From the NCBI GenBank assembly GCA_032209605.1, contig JASFXZ010000010.1, forward strand, positions 8,639,385 to 8,703,384: a DNA stretch of 64,000 bases, read 5' to 3'. Below, piece after piece: positions 47,331 through 59,840 of this stretch. Under the pieces are notes generated by a model. The model worked only from the letters and a program-made list of their open reading frames with translations. It was not told the DNA's origin and did no database searches. Source of the DNA: Mactromeris polynyma. Lineage: Eukaryota > Mollusca > Bivalvia > Venerida > Mactridae. The position numbers and the translations under genes are program-made. How positions within the stretch are numbered: the stretch's first letter is position 1; each line of letters begins with the position of its first letter.

Positions 47331-49860
47331 AGTAGTTAAAGATGTATATGGCTCATCTGAACTCATCTAAAATGTTTGAATTGGCTTCATCCAGTATTGT
47401 TGTTGCATTGGCTAAAACATCTCTTATAAGAACCATATCAATGTACATGTATATCCGATCGAAAATATATGTTTTACCAAATTACTAACAGACGAAACTT
47501 GTAAAATAGCCTGATTGTTAAAAAACCTGGAAGTTTATTTTAATTTTATGATGTCCAAACGTCTTTCTTCAACAAATATGGACAAATGTAACGAACTTCT
47601 ATAACATACTTCGTTAATACATGAATGGATGTTTTAACTATAGGAAATATATTTATCATGTTTGTTGAGGTAAACAACTGAACATACAATGAGCATAATA
47701 TATCTTTAAATATAATTTAGAGTCCATTTGATCCGCGGCATTCAGACTTCCAAATTTGTAACTTTTTGTATTTTGTAGATTTCAAGTTCATCTTTTTTTT
47801 AACAACTCATACCTCTGCAAAACACGATCACAATATTAAGATCAAACAACCAGATTTAAACGCACAGAGGTTTTTGGACACAGACTGTCACCTCGTTAGT
47901 ATTTGTAATTGCTTGTATGTATATTTTTTATGTCTCTGTTTTTGTGTGGTTGTGCACGTCGCATGTTTTCATTTTTGTTATAACGGAGTTATTACCAAGA
48001 CTTACATAAATGGCGTTACTTTAGGGAGTGCTTGTGCGCTTATTAAAGAATAAAATACATCCACAAAACCTATTATCGTCACCCTAACATATAACAATTA
48101 CTCATGGATCCAGACTTTAATAACATAATTAAAACTAGGAAACTTCGTGTGCTCATTAAAAAAAAATTGTAAATTTAAAAAAATGCCAGACTAAAAGCAT
48201 CTGAAAAGAACAGATTTTTCTTATATACTTATTTTAAACAAAATTAGACTAAAAGTACCTTCTCCCGGAATATGTGTTTATCATGCATTCTACAATTGTA
48301 TTTTTTGTGCATGATGCATTTATTTTCTTATTGTAACTGCCTCTTAACCATTGTATTAGTAGTTTGTATATTATGTACTCATGTTGTCATGTTTTTCATG
48401 AACTGAGAAATGAAAATAAAATGTAAACTGATATTGTGTTCTATACATGGCACTGTTTCGATTGGGATATTATTTAAAATATAAAGGTGAGAAGGACTTA
48501 ATGCAGCCGCATCAGATTCGCTTGGCAGCTCTTCTAATTAACTTTACTACTCTCTGACGTTTTATTCTAACATATTGGTTTTGATAATATATTTTTATGA
48601 TCAGCGTTCGTCGACATGTATATGAAAATAGAATATAATTATTGTATGTGCACCTAAGGACACTGAAGATGATATGTTTTATATCCAGTGTAAATGCTAA
48701 AAAACGTATTTACAAACAACACAAGAAAAACATGTACTGACGCAAATCTTTATTTTTATGTACAAATAAGGAATATCAGTCGACATCTAGCCGGGGGAAC
48801 CATAAACATGAGTAACAAACTCTTCTGGCATTCATTCATGCATATATACTTAACGCCATTTAAAACTATTCACTTAGCCTTCATTTTGTTCACAAGTGTT
48901 AAACGCGTTTCATAGTTACAAATGAGTAAATCATTCTTCAAAAAGAAACCAAACAATGGCCCTTGTATTCATATTTCATAATTGATAAAGTTTAGGAAAT
49001 TATATTTGAGAATTAAAATATAATTATTTATTTATAATGTCATAACGTTGACGGGAACGATTTTTAGTTGCGATTTAATGGCGTGGAGTATATCTGTATT
49101 TTTAAGGCACTGCTTATTCTGAGAATTCAAAAGCAAAACTACAGTTGTTTTATTCGACTGCTATGAAACATTATACACTTGCTTCCATTTATAGTACCTT
49201 TATCACAGCTGTTAAGTGAGACTTCCCCTTATCAGAATATAAAATGTTGAATACTTAAAATAAAGCTAAATATTTTGATAATGTGGTCTTATTTAGCCAA
49301 CAGGGATCGTTCACATTGAATAATACAACGTCGTACTGCAGAACTATTATTTCAATTCAAATAATCCTTCGACCATAACTGTTCTTATAAAGCAACGAAA
49401 CAACGATTTTCAAAATTGCCGTCGTGAAAAGCGATGTACTGTACAAAATCGCCATATACGTTTAAAATTACATTCTTTTGTTAATAACAATCTATTCATT
49501 CAGAGGAAATCACATTTGTCTCGACAAGACAAAATATGGGCACGCACCGTAAGTTCCCAAAGCCTTTTCCATTTATGGATCGATTCTGCTATTTCAGCGG
49601 CCTAAATTACCCGCATTAACCGTAATGTAATTGATACATTAACGCTCATTAACTAACGAACTCAGCATATTAAGATATCAATAAAGCCCGTTATTACCGG
49701 TTTCATAACAGTTTATGGTAAAGTGAGGTACCGAGCCAGACATTACAATGTTCATAAAATTTAGATAACATTAAAATATAAAAAAGCCGCCGTGCTTAAA
49801 CGATCAGACCGATATCCACGAATTCCCACCGGCTTCAAAGATTGCTCACTAAACTTCAGT
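47331..49860. other. Non-coding, nothing recognised
   Basis: AT-rich with isolated short frames (47766-48053, 48694-48915) that have no recognisable motif. Confidence 0.5.
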
Positions 49861-49863
49861 AAG

Positions 49864-49960
49864 GAGCCTCCGTGGCCGAGTGTTAACGGTGGCTAGAGTC
49901 AGGTCGTTTGCCCCTCACCGCTGGTGGGTCTTCATTCACTACACGACCTTGGCTTTTTAA
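49864..49960 (+). repeat. tRNA-like SINE head
   Basis: GCCTCCGTGGCCGAGTGTTA followed by ACGGTGGCTAGAGTCAGGTC; box A is good (TGGCCGAGTGTTAACGG) and the box B region GGTGGGTCTTCATTC is degenerate. GCCTCCGTGGCCGAGTG is a SINE start I recall from bivalves; not searched. Confidence 0.55.
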
Positions 49961-50009
49961 CTCAAATACTCATTCATCAACAGGACAATTTCAATCCGAT
50001 GTATAATTT

Positions 50010-50215
50010 TCTCCCTAGTTGGCTCTCTTTAATTCTTCTTAGTTGTTATATAGTCGGTCAGACTATTCCTTGCAATCCTATTCCCATACAAGTTACCCTT
50101 GCACCTCCTTAGTGCATAACGTTTCGTAGACAGTTGTTTTCCCAGGGGTCTGTTTGGGGAAGCATAGTCTTATATATGTGGCGTTCCTTGTCACATCTTA
50201 ATCTCTCTAAAAAAT
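50010..50215 (-). repeat. Dispersed repeat family A copy
   Basis: Minus strand: AGAGAGATTAAGATGTGACA, GGAACGCCACATATATAAGA, CTATGCTTCCCCAAACAGAC, GGTGCAAGGGTAACTTGTAT, then GGAATAGTCTGACCGACTAT. Confidence 0.7.
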
Positions 50216-50575
50216 TCTTGACAGTCGCCTAGTCTGTTATGCATGTTAGAGATACAGTGATATTTATTTTACAATGATATTTTATCTTGAAAATGTGCTT
50301 AAATACTGGTTTACTCTTCGTATAAGTGAATATATATATAATCATTAAATCAATTCTTGCTAAGTAGCAATTTAACTGTAATTGTAACCTTCTTATCTCT
50401 ATTGATGCTGTATTAGTAAAGAATACGTTATTCGATGTTGGTTTCATTACCTTTAATCACTGTAGGCTGGAAAATCTTGAGTATGTCGAAGCAGTGTACT
50501 ATCATTTCCCTTTCCCATCTATTCTATATATTTGTAGCTATTACTCAAGTCATTAATTTCTCTCATGTAATAATA

Positions 50576-50756
50576 TACAGTAAAATCTCACTGTAAGACC
50601 ACCTCAATAATAAAGCCATTTCAAAATTAAGAACACAATTTTCAAGATTTTTTTTTACTGTTTTGCTCTTTAAACAAGCTCAATAATAGGACCACCTCAA
50701 TAAGAAGACCAGTTTTCAAGGGTCCCATGGTGGTCTTAGTATTGGAGGTTTACTGT
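50576..50756. mobile_element. MITE family B copy 5
   Basis: TACAGTAAAATCTCACTGTA at the left and TTGGAGGTTTACTGTA at the right; inner AAGACCAGTTTTCAAGGGTC and CATGGTGGTCTTAGTATT. About 180 bp. Confidence 0.88.
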
Positions 50757-51794
50757 AATTGTAAAATAGTCTGTATAATAAATGGCCTTGTTACTGTGTT
50801 ATAGTTTGATCTACATCTGTAATATGATAATGTCAAACGTCATCATAATTATGCTTATTATCCATTACATTTGCCTGATGAAGAATAACAAATATACGAA
50901 TCGCGTAACAAGCAAACATTGAGTTTGTCGTCTTTTTTTCAAAATGTTGATCTACATCGTAATTAAACAGTCAGTACCCTCTATTAGATATCTTCAACAT
51001 TAACATAATCTGCTTTTTAAGTTTCGATTTGATCAAATTCAATTTTGATTCAAAACAACTTGTATGTTCCTTTACAGAAAGTTGAATTAACTATATCAAT
51101 TCTGCAATTCTAATATCCAGTTTATATCATAAAATCTCTTCAATCAGATTGTATGAGTTTGTACCGATATGATTAACTAGGCATGTTGGTGCATTATTGA
51201 CTACCTCCGCCTGACACGTCTTAAGTGTATTCTTGTAGGTTTACTGATGTGTGTCTGAATTGTAAACTTTGTCCTAAAATTGTCAAAATAAGCTGTTTCT
51301 CAGTCAAAACCAGTCTTCCATTTGTCTAGAAAGCTCTTCGTTGGCACACATGTGTGTTTTCGTCTTATTGATATGACCTCCTGAAAAAATAGCTTAAGTG
51401 TACCGAATGTCGTATCATTAGATTGTACGAAATTAGCGGGAAAATAATTATTGATGACCACTTAATGCAAGTGATTGTACCGTAAATTGCTAGATAAAGA
51501 AATATTAGGTAACATGTGGGAATAGGAAAATACATTTCGCTGTATTAACTTATTGGATTGTCACTGTAATGACGATCTTGAGGGACAATTACGGTTTATG
51601 TAGCCGATCGAATTGTTTTTGTGGAAACGTTCTGAAACACGGACTGGTTTCACTAGAACAAATAATTCGTTTCCAAAATATACGCCATTTGTTAGACAAG
51701 ATTCAGGTTGTTTTTTTGGCTTTACTTGTACCATTAGTTCTTCTTATGTCGAAACCACGATGCGATTGATTACTAAATAAAAATATTTTATAGA

Positions 51795-52100
51795 GATTAA
51801 GTTGTTAAGATACAGAAGACAATGCCTCCCAATACAGATCCCAGGGAAACAACAGTCTACAAAACATTAGGCACTGAGGGGTGCAAGGGTAAACATGTAT
51901 GCGAATAGGGGTTCATTGAATGGTTTGGCCAACCATGAAAACAGCTAAGGAGAATGTAGGGGACAACAAGGGGGAAATGTTTGATGTATGGAATAAATCA
52001 CCGAACAAGTCAAGAAAGTCAGTAATCATAGGCCGAAATGGGGGCAGAAAAGAACATGAATTTGATAACCAAGTAAAGGAACTGCACGTATAAAAAGGAG
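51795..52100 (+). repeat. Dispersed repeat family A, first of three head-to-tail copies
   Basis: AGAGATTAAGTTGTTAAGAT, GACAATGCCTCCCAATACAG, AAACAACAGTCTACAAAACA, then GGTTTGGCCAACCATGAAAA; continues through GACAAGTCAAGAAAGTCAGT (one base changed) and ATAGGCCGAAATGGGGGCAG. The longer 3' part shows the full unit is about 300 bp. Confidence 0.8.
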
Positions 52101-52261
52101 AACTTAACATACGTCTAAAAGATAAATATAAACAATAACCACACATTACCCGATTTACGCTTGGAACTGTCAGTAAAATGCACGATTCAAGCAAAGATGC
52201 AATAACCTGTCAACATATATTGTTTAAGACAAACAAGTTTCTAGACATGAATATGATGTAG

Positions 52262-52575
52262 AAGAGAGAAAAGATTGCTACAGGGAACGCCACATACATA
52301 AGATAATGCCTCTCCACACAGACCTCCGGGAAAACAACAGTCTATAAAACATCAGGCATTGGGAAGGTGTAAGGGTAAATACGCAAGGGAACAGGGGCAC
52401 AAGAAATAGCCTGGTCGACCATAAAGGACAACTAAGGAAAATTAATGAGGACAAACATGGGGGTTAATGGATCGAATACATCACAGGATAAGTCAAGACA
52501 GTTGGAATCAATAGGCCGAAAGGAGGGAGAAAATAGCATGAACACTATAACAAGTGAAATACTTGCACATGGGGA
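52262..52575 (+). repeat. Dispersed repeat family A, second head-to-tail copy
   Basis: AGAAGAGAGAAAAGATTGCT, ACAGGGAACGCCACATACAT, CAGACCTCCGGGAAAACAAC, AGGGAACAGGGGCACAAGAA, ending ATAGGCCGAAAGGAGGGAGA and CACTATAACAAGTGAAATAC. This is the best reference copy in the window. Confidence 0.85.
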
Positions 52576-52661
52576 AGACAAAAAGTATTAGCACGTACGT
52601 AGAACATACATCTAACTCAGGTTTCCGACAATTTAGCGACTCACATAGACTTGTGACAAAA

Positions 52662-52965
52662 GAGAGAAAATAAGTTGCTACAGGGAACGCCACATACATA
52701 AGACAGTGCCTCCCTACACAGACCTCCGGGAAAACAACAATCCATAAAACAGAAGGCATTTGAGGAGGCTCAATGGTACATACGTAAAGGAACAGGGGCA
52801 CAAGGAATGGCTTGGCCGACCATAAGAGATAACTAGGAGAATCAAAGAGGACAAATAGGGGTGAATAATGGATGGAAAAGATGACGGGACAAGTCAACAA
52901 TAGGCCGAGACTGGGAAGAAAATAATATGAACACTATATAAAGTGAAATAATTGCACAATATTAA
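52662..52965 (+). repeat. Dispersed repeat family A, third head-to-tail copy
   Basis: AGAGAGAAAATAAGTTGCTA, GACAGTGCCTCCCTACACAG, GGAACAGGGGCACAAGGAAT, GGCCGACCATAAGAGATAAC, ending AACACTATATAAAGTGAAAT. It begins 400 bp after the second copy. Confidence 0.85.
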
Positions 52966-53728
52966 ATCATTATATACATTGAAGAATCTTGTTTCACTAA
53001 AGAGAGAAGTATGGGATGATCATATATAATGTAAAAATGGTTTTTTTTTTGCTTTCAGGGGAAAACATAATAGACAATGTTGAACTACTGACAATAGTAA
53101 GAAATACAATGCACATACATGTACAAATAAAAGAAGTAAGTTGTTCTATTTTCCTGAACAGGCAAGTGTTATTTAATTCAGGGAGTTCCGTTTCATTATC
53201 TAGAAGTCTAATTTACTAGCCAGGTGATATTGTTCCCCGTCAAATATTTTTCAAAAAAGGTAATTCGGATTATTAAAGCGATGATCCCCATGTCTCAATG
53301 AACTCGGGTTAAAACAAACAACTATAAACGTTTGTAGCGGCTTTAATGACATTAACTAACCTAATGAACAAACTGTGATCACAATTTTTATATTTGGTAG
53401 ATATCGTATCAAATCTTACAAGAAAAAAAACGGCAACAATGAACCAAATTTACCTCGTTCGAAATACTGCCCTAAATTTAACATTGACAAAATATTATCA
53501 ATTATAGACAAAATCAAGAAAGGAATCGATAATAAAACAGATATGATTGTCTTGTAATAAATACAGACGAATAGTTAAAATCCCTCTTAGTTTCAAACAC
53601 ATTGAACCGTTTTGCCACGGTAAACATTCACTTGTGTTGAAGTTAAGTTTCGTCCCTTGGAATTCTAATTGAGAGATGAACCGAGGATTATAACAAGGAT
53701 TTATCCTCAGCGCTGAACAATCTTAGTG

Positions 53729-53925
53729 GTCCATTTTCTTAGAGTAATACGGGTAATATAAGATCTGGGAGTAATTATAAAGTCCAAGTGTCGAGTGTTG
53801 CTCACGAACCCAATTAATACTCCCACATGTCATAATTACCATAAAATCTCAAAGAAAATGGACAAAAAATATTCATATTCTACTCTCAAATTTCCACTAT
53901 CAGGCTAATAAGAGTAAATTTGAGA
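53729..53925. repeat. Two small inverted repeats
   Basis: GTCCATTTTCTTAGAG (53729) pairs with CTCAAAGAAAATGGAC (ending 53863), with inner GGGAGTAATTAT / CATAATTACC. Just after it CTCAAATTT (53884) pairs with AAATTTGAG (53917). Possibly a worn foldback or MITE. Confidence 0.5.
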
Positions 53926-55620
53926 TTTTAGTACCAAATGTAAGAATCCGTTATAATCCCGGGTCAATGTGTTTTCTTAACAAAATACTATCGGTGTGCA
54001 GTTCTGTATTATGTGAAAATTACCTATAAAATGGTTTGTGTTGGACTGGAATTTGCACTAAACAGTCTGATTATTCTTTAAGTACTATCCATTAAACTCA
54101 CTGGTATATCTTGGTGTTTATTTAGCCGCATACATGGAAATTTCTTACTATTTTAAAGTAAAAGTTTGTATCAAAGTGTTCAAGCCAGAAATGATTATGC
54201 TTCTTCATTAAAAAAGTGAGTTATGATATATATGTTGTTTTTTAAAATTACTAGTATTTCTTACATTGTGAAACGTTTGATCCATCTTCAAATTCAAAAT
54301 TCCAATTGCGTTCGAAGTTCAAATATGTCAAAAAGTGTCGGTATAGCGTACAGTGTTACTCTGTTTTCACACAGACAACAACATGAGGTCAATTCCACTA
54401 TTCGAGATGCAATCATCAGCTTTCCAAGTTTATCTCTGTCGAAATCTCTTGTCGCAGTAAATGGCTGAGAAACAGACTAGTTATTACTTTTCCCTCAGGT
54501 CACAAAAGGAATCAATTTATGTAGACAATAATAATGACAGAGCATTTTTCCTGCCAAAATTTAAGTAATTTACTATTTGAAACTATCTGAATGTCTGTGA
54601 GGAAATTAAGTTTCTAATCATAACACCTTAGGTAAAATGTTCATTCGAACTACAGACACTTGCTATTTCATCGGGAACTTCGCTTCCCTGTATATCAGTA
54701 TTACTTTTAAGAGAAGTGTATGTTGTGTTTGTCGTAAGGAAGCCTAGTGAATAATGATAAACTGTTATTAACATATCTCGTTAGTTAGACAACGTGTTAG
54801 ATATCGACAATGGTATTTATTGGTTACTGTGGCCTTTGCTGTGCTACTTTCCAAACTTTTTGATGATAGAAACATTATCGGACCACATGGTGATATGAAT
54901 GGCATGGTTTTATGCACAAATGTATATCAAGTTCATGCTTTTTAGCAACAGCTAAAACCTGTTTCTCCCCATCCAAAATTTCGTTTTTCTATTACACTGT
55001 TTGCTTGATTTTATATTTTACTGGTACATTATCTCTGGTCTGTATTTTATCCAATACCCATCGTTTATATATGGGAGGCCCTGCTTGTAAATGTGTGCTT
55101 CACTTCGCCACATCTTATCACTGTTTAAATCAGTACGACTCGGAACTCATTTGATTTTCATGCATCATTTTACGTTTGCTGCATGAATCGATTTTGTTAA
55201 ATGCGAATACAATTCTATGCATGTCTTTAAGCATTTGAAGGATAGTGTTTTTTTGGCAGCCAACATACATATTATTTAAGCGGTTGCTAATCTTTCGCGC
55301 AACAGAACATAGCAGCGGTTTTGCCATATAAATGGAATTATACTCTTTGGTCTGTTTCAAGGAATATATCCCGGTTGTTATCTGTTTCAAGCTCATTTTT
55401 CAGCATTTCATGTCTTGAGGTCAATGAAATAGGTGTGTAAACAGCTCTGGATAGAATTACGACACTATCAAACGCGAGACTGTTTATTGCCTAATTATCA
55501 TTAAACGAGTACATCAAATGAAGTCTTGGACTTGGGAATTACTTCATGTGGAGAAATCTTGTGAAACAAAAGCCGGACTTAGATAGAGCATGTCAAAAAA
55601 CTCAATACAGTTTTGAAATA
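53926..55620. other. Non-coding, nothing recognised
   Basis: AT-rich; overlapping short ORFs on both strands without recognisable motifs. Confidence 0.5.
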
Positions 55621-55624
55621 TGTA

Positions 55625-55805
55625 TACAGTAAGACCTCAATAACACTACCAATCTTAGGAACCTTGAAACTGGTCTTATTATTGAGGTGGTCTTAATATT
55701 GAGGTTATGTAAAGTGCAAAGTAAGGAATATTGACTTGAAAATAGTGTTCTTAATTTTGAGGTGTTCCTATAACTGAGGTGGTTTTTAACTGAAGTTTTT
55801 CTGTA
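55625..55805. mobile_element. MITE family B copy 6
   Basis: TACAGTAAGACCTCAATAAC ... GAAGTTTTTCTGTA, about 181 bp; inner TCTTATTATTGAGGTGGTCT and CTTAATTTTGAGGTGTTCC. Same internal orientation as the copies at 7583 and 36387. Confidence 0.88.
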
Positions 55806-56245
55806 CTTACCGCAGTTTACACTTGGTATATAATTGAAAATAAACCATGTTGGCACAAGTTCTTCCCTTACTTTGAAACTCAATAGCAGATTTAATAAGC
55901 CATTAGTTTTGAATGATGAGATATTTCTTGGAAATGACACCATACCATATCAGTTTTTGTGGTCTTAAGGATCAGTTGGCTTGTATGTTTATTATAATGT
56001 TCTTTATGTTCGTCTGTACGACAGATTATTTACAGGCAGTAGATAGTATACTATTCCGAAATTCACTCTGGCATTGTCTAAAGCTTGTCAATTACGGTGG
56101 GAATGAAGATTCTCTATACGGTAAAAAATGACATGCGTGAACGCAACGATCCTCTTTTCAATAACATGCTTTCTTCCTCATGACGATAATGTGATACTTT
56201 CTAGATCGCATGGCAAAATTTAATATGATTTCGGATATTCTAGTT

Positions 56246-56460
56246 TAGCTCACTTGAGCACAAAGTACTCATGGTGAGCTATTGTGACCGCTCAATGTCC
56301 GTCGTCTGTCCTACGTCGTCAACCTTTTCTTCAAACGGCTTCGGGGATACGTAATGATGAAACTTGAGAGAATTATTCCTTGCATGAAGCTCAAACAAAG
56401 TTGGTTGCCATGACAACTGAAAGGTTAAACTTCGAAAATCGTCTTGTCTCGGAATTTTTT
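56246..56460 (+). repeat. Dispersed element with CTCACTTGAGCAC / GTGAGC head
   Basis: TTTAGCTCACTTGAGCACAA, AGTACTCATGGTGAGCTATT, GTGACCGCTCAATGTCCGTC, then CGGCTTCGGGGATACGTAAT GATGAAACTT and CAAAGTTGGTTGCCATGAC. The opening GCTCACTTGAGCAC...GTACTCATGGTGAGC forms a hairpin. I recall very similar text (CTCACCTGAGC...GTGAGCTATTG) as abundant in bivalve genomes; not searched here. Confidence 0.65.
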
Positions 56461-56949
56461 TATTTATCATCATCTAATAATCCTACACTTACTTTATCCG
56501 AATCATACCTGTGGCGTCAATATTGTTACATATTTTACATAGACGTACACTATGAAAAAATAATTGTACAAAACTACTGGCTGGATTTAAATATATTTCG
56601 GCACAAAAGATCCTGATGTGACCTTGGAATACTATTCAATGTATGCCCCTGGTGTCAATATTTGCCCGCCGTAGGGATCGCATGCTTTCTTAGAGTTGTA
56701 ATAGGAATTCCCTTTTGCCCAAAAGTATTCTTTGTGACTCGGATGAGCGATCTAGGGCAGTCTTGGTCCTCTTGTAAGCAAATGTTCGAGAGAAATTCAT
56801 AATTATGGAATTTAACACCGCAAACATTGCTATTGTTGTTCCATGCATGACTATTCAAAGACAATTTAAAAATGTTACAGGTTCTTAGAAAATATCAATT
56901 TCTAAACGGGGCACGCAATCTGTGCATTTTACTGTTTATATTTCACTAT

Positions 56950-57185
56950 TTATATGCCATTTTCAATACCCGCCTTGGAATTTAGTTAATTGTCCTCCAT
57001 ACAGCTTTTTAGATTTATACATTGGTACCCTACTAAGTTGTCATTTGTCTTTAATATACCATGCCTCCTCGGATGCATTGTTTTTATGGATTGCTGTTTT
57101 CCCGGAGGTCTGTGTGGAGTGGCACTAACTTATGTACGTGGCTTTCCCTGTTGCAACTTATTCTCTCTCTATATCCTCCCAGTCA
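56950..57185 (-). repeat. Dispersed repeat family A copy
   Basis: Minus strand: AGAGAGAATAAGTTGCAACA, GGGAAAGCCACGTACATAAG, CCACTCCACACAGACCTCCG, GGAAAACAGCAATCCATAAA, then a diverged 3' part. Three short ORFs over it are repeat translation. Confidence 0.7.
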
Positions 57186-57189
57186 CCCC

Positions 57190-59370
57190 CGGTTGCACTC
57201 TTTTTATTTTTATATTATGTACCTTTTCTGTTCATTACATTATTGCATGCCTAAGGGATACATGTAGGAGTCCAGCTTTGTCAATGTTACATTCCAATGC
57301 TACTCCTTTTCTCTTTTAAAGATGTTTCGACTCGATTGTTCATATTGAATTTCTTTCGACAGCAAAAGTCTCTTTATGTAGACAAAGCCTATAAATCATT
57401 TCGTAGTTAATTCTCTCATATGACTTTTTGCTTGCTCAAGATTTTTTCTGTCTCAATATCAAGTTTTAAGGTTTTCAGTAATTTAACGTATAACTTATCG
57501 CAAGATGAGGTTAACAAACTGGATTTAGACACCACCTCACATTATTGGCAATGACGAGACTGTCTGTTGCAATGTTTCGTGAAATTGAATATTTGACTTG
57601 TTAATGTTTTCATTTTGAGATTTTTTATGAAATCAAGGCAACTTTTGGGTTAAGACCGTATGACAAAAAAACTTAGTACAGTTTAAGCAAATACTTTGAC
57701 CGCAGTACTCACCTGCGATATTGATGACAAAATGGTGCCAACACCATGGCATGCATAATTAACTATTGTTTAGGCTAATGGGCTGATTCTTGTCATGGAC
57801 AAATAAACTATTTGTATGCTTGTGTTGCCTTAAGAGACACACTGTCACCGTTTATTAGATTGAAGAAAAACGTATCATGCTTATACATGTTTTATGTACG
57901 ACTTTACTAGATAACCCACATCGCGTTACACATGGTGCTCTTGTATTTGACGTTTTCGATGTGTCGTACTTCAATCTAGGACATTGATCTGTTAATCACG
58001 GAACAGAAGAATATTTGGTTATGTGACAAATTATATTCTCCTTCGGATTCGGTAACAATAGAAGCAGGTGCAGTTTGATTTCTTAGAGTCGAAACTCACC
58101 CAGTAGTGTTGTACAGTAATGTCTGGCAAGATGTTTCTTTTCGTAATAATTGAACTTCATTACGATGAAATCCCAATAAGGGTCATCATTATGTTTTTCA
58201 TTATGTCCGCAGTTTGAAGCATATTCAAATATTTAAGTATACTCTTAAACTTAGATCTACACGTACTTAAAATGGCATATCAAATTTCGTAAGAATCTAT
58301 ATCTATGCGTAAGGCAGTATTTGTTTCACCCTGTCGACCGATTGGCTTAACTTAGTTTCTCGTGTGTTTTGTTTAACTTGCGGTCGACCGGTCTTTCTGA
58401 TTACCTCCGACAGAAACGCGTAAATAAATCGCAGTTGTAAATATGATTATTTGTTGTTGCTGAAACTGGCTTTGACGACATCAAAGCTTGATTAATATTC
58501 ATAATTGCAATTGGTTGAGGAATAGAAGTTAGTAAAACGATGCGATAGTAAATGCTTGTGGGTTATTATTTGAACGAGCGAAAAAATCTGCATCATCCAG
58601 AATATTATTATATTTCAGTACATCGTAAACCTTAGTTATTCACGTACTAATTCTGTCCTATTAAATTGTATCAAATTCAATGCAAAAGGCAATAACTTCT
58701 TATCCTGTCGATCGGTTTATTTGACCCACTTCTTTCGTTTGTGTTCCCTCGTTGTATTCGATGTTCCAGTTTGCATCCGGCAGGTGCATGCTTATTAGTG
58801 AAGTCTAATATAACGTGATGACAGTTAATTTGATTTATGGTTATTGTTATTGTTGTAGTGCAGTTTGAAGTGCCCTCATGAATATTTGCATCGCTCACAG
58901 AAAGTCTATGAGGCACACCGACCATTTACGAAAATCGCGACAAAGAAAATGTGACGCATTTTGTAACCAAGATATTAAGTCTTCCTTTTTCTAAGACTGA
59001 ACAGAAATTTCTGAAAACCATCAACAGACGAGCGTGAAAAGGTTTCTTGTACGTGTCACAATGTTTGCGTCTTAATTCAATAAAAATGACCCTTGAAAGG
59101 CATTCAATGTCTGGCAAAGTGAAGTTTTACTACAGTACATGCGCGATTATTCTGCTATAAGCGTAAGCGTGAAAAGGAGCTAATTCCATGGTATCGTTAA
59201 TAATTCAACAAGTTAATCGAGGTCTTATTGCTACTTCACATGTAAGCCGTATGCCAACACTGCAACTCTGAATATTTCATTTTGAGAACTTAATTGCGAA
59301 GTAAATCGGCTTCATGTGCACATTGTGAAGTATGTACTCCTCAAGAGTGCTTGATAATTATCAAAAAAAT
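57190..59370. other. Non-coding, nothing clear recognised
   Basis: AT-rich. Two related phrases at about 58310-58400 and 58670-58750 (CACCCTGTCGACCGATTGG / TTATCCTGTCGATCGGTTTA) hint at an old duplication of about 360 bp. Confidence 0.4.
58225..58880 (+). repeat. Possible diverged direct duplication
   Basis: Around 58290-58540 and 58640-58880 the order of motifs is similar: TATCAAATTTCGTAAGAATC / TATCAAATTCAATGCAAAAG, CCTGTCGACCGATTGGC / CCTGTCGATCGGTTTATTTG, GTGTGTTTTGTTTAACTTGC / GTTTGTGTTCCCTCG, ATTATTTGTTGTTGC / TTATTGTTATTGTTG. Weak match. Confidence 0.3.
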
Positions 59371-59724
59371 GAAGGCGAGCAGAAAATGCCACATACAAAG
59401 GGCGCAGCAACACCAAAAGCATATGGGATTAGGAAAAACTACATATACGCGTGTACAATTACAAGATCAAAAGATACATCATACAAATATAGATTATTTT
59501 TGAAGATAGTATTAACTCATTTAACCTTTTTTATGTGTGGTTCATTACTTTTAAATAAATAGAAAAACAAAGAATATGATATACATACCATACTATTATT
59601 TGAACATTAGAAACTAAAATTGAGATCTCACGAAATAGAAAATATGTTATCATAATTAGAACAACTATTCATTTAGCCTAACTTTGGACTTTCAAATTCG
59701 TTGTACATGGTAGATGAAGGATTA

Positions 59725-59840
59725 AGTTGTTCTGTGGAACGCCAAATCCACAAGACATTGCCTCCCCACAAAGATTTAAACGAAAAATCAGCATACGAAA
59801 CATAAGAAGTTGAGAAGTGTACATAAATAAACTCAGCAAA
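59725..59840 (+). repeat. Dispersed repeat family A, truncated diverged copy
   Basis: AAGTTGTTCTGTGGAACGCC, AAATCCACAAGACATTGCCT, CCCCACAAAGAT, then ACGAAACATAAGAAGTTGAG. Confidence 0.5.

Noticed and set aside
51913..52900. Minus-strand frames of 93 and 130 codons with hydrophobic stretches
   Set aside because: Both are antisense translations of family A repeat copies; the same text recurs at 57 kb and 50 kb in other frames.
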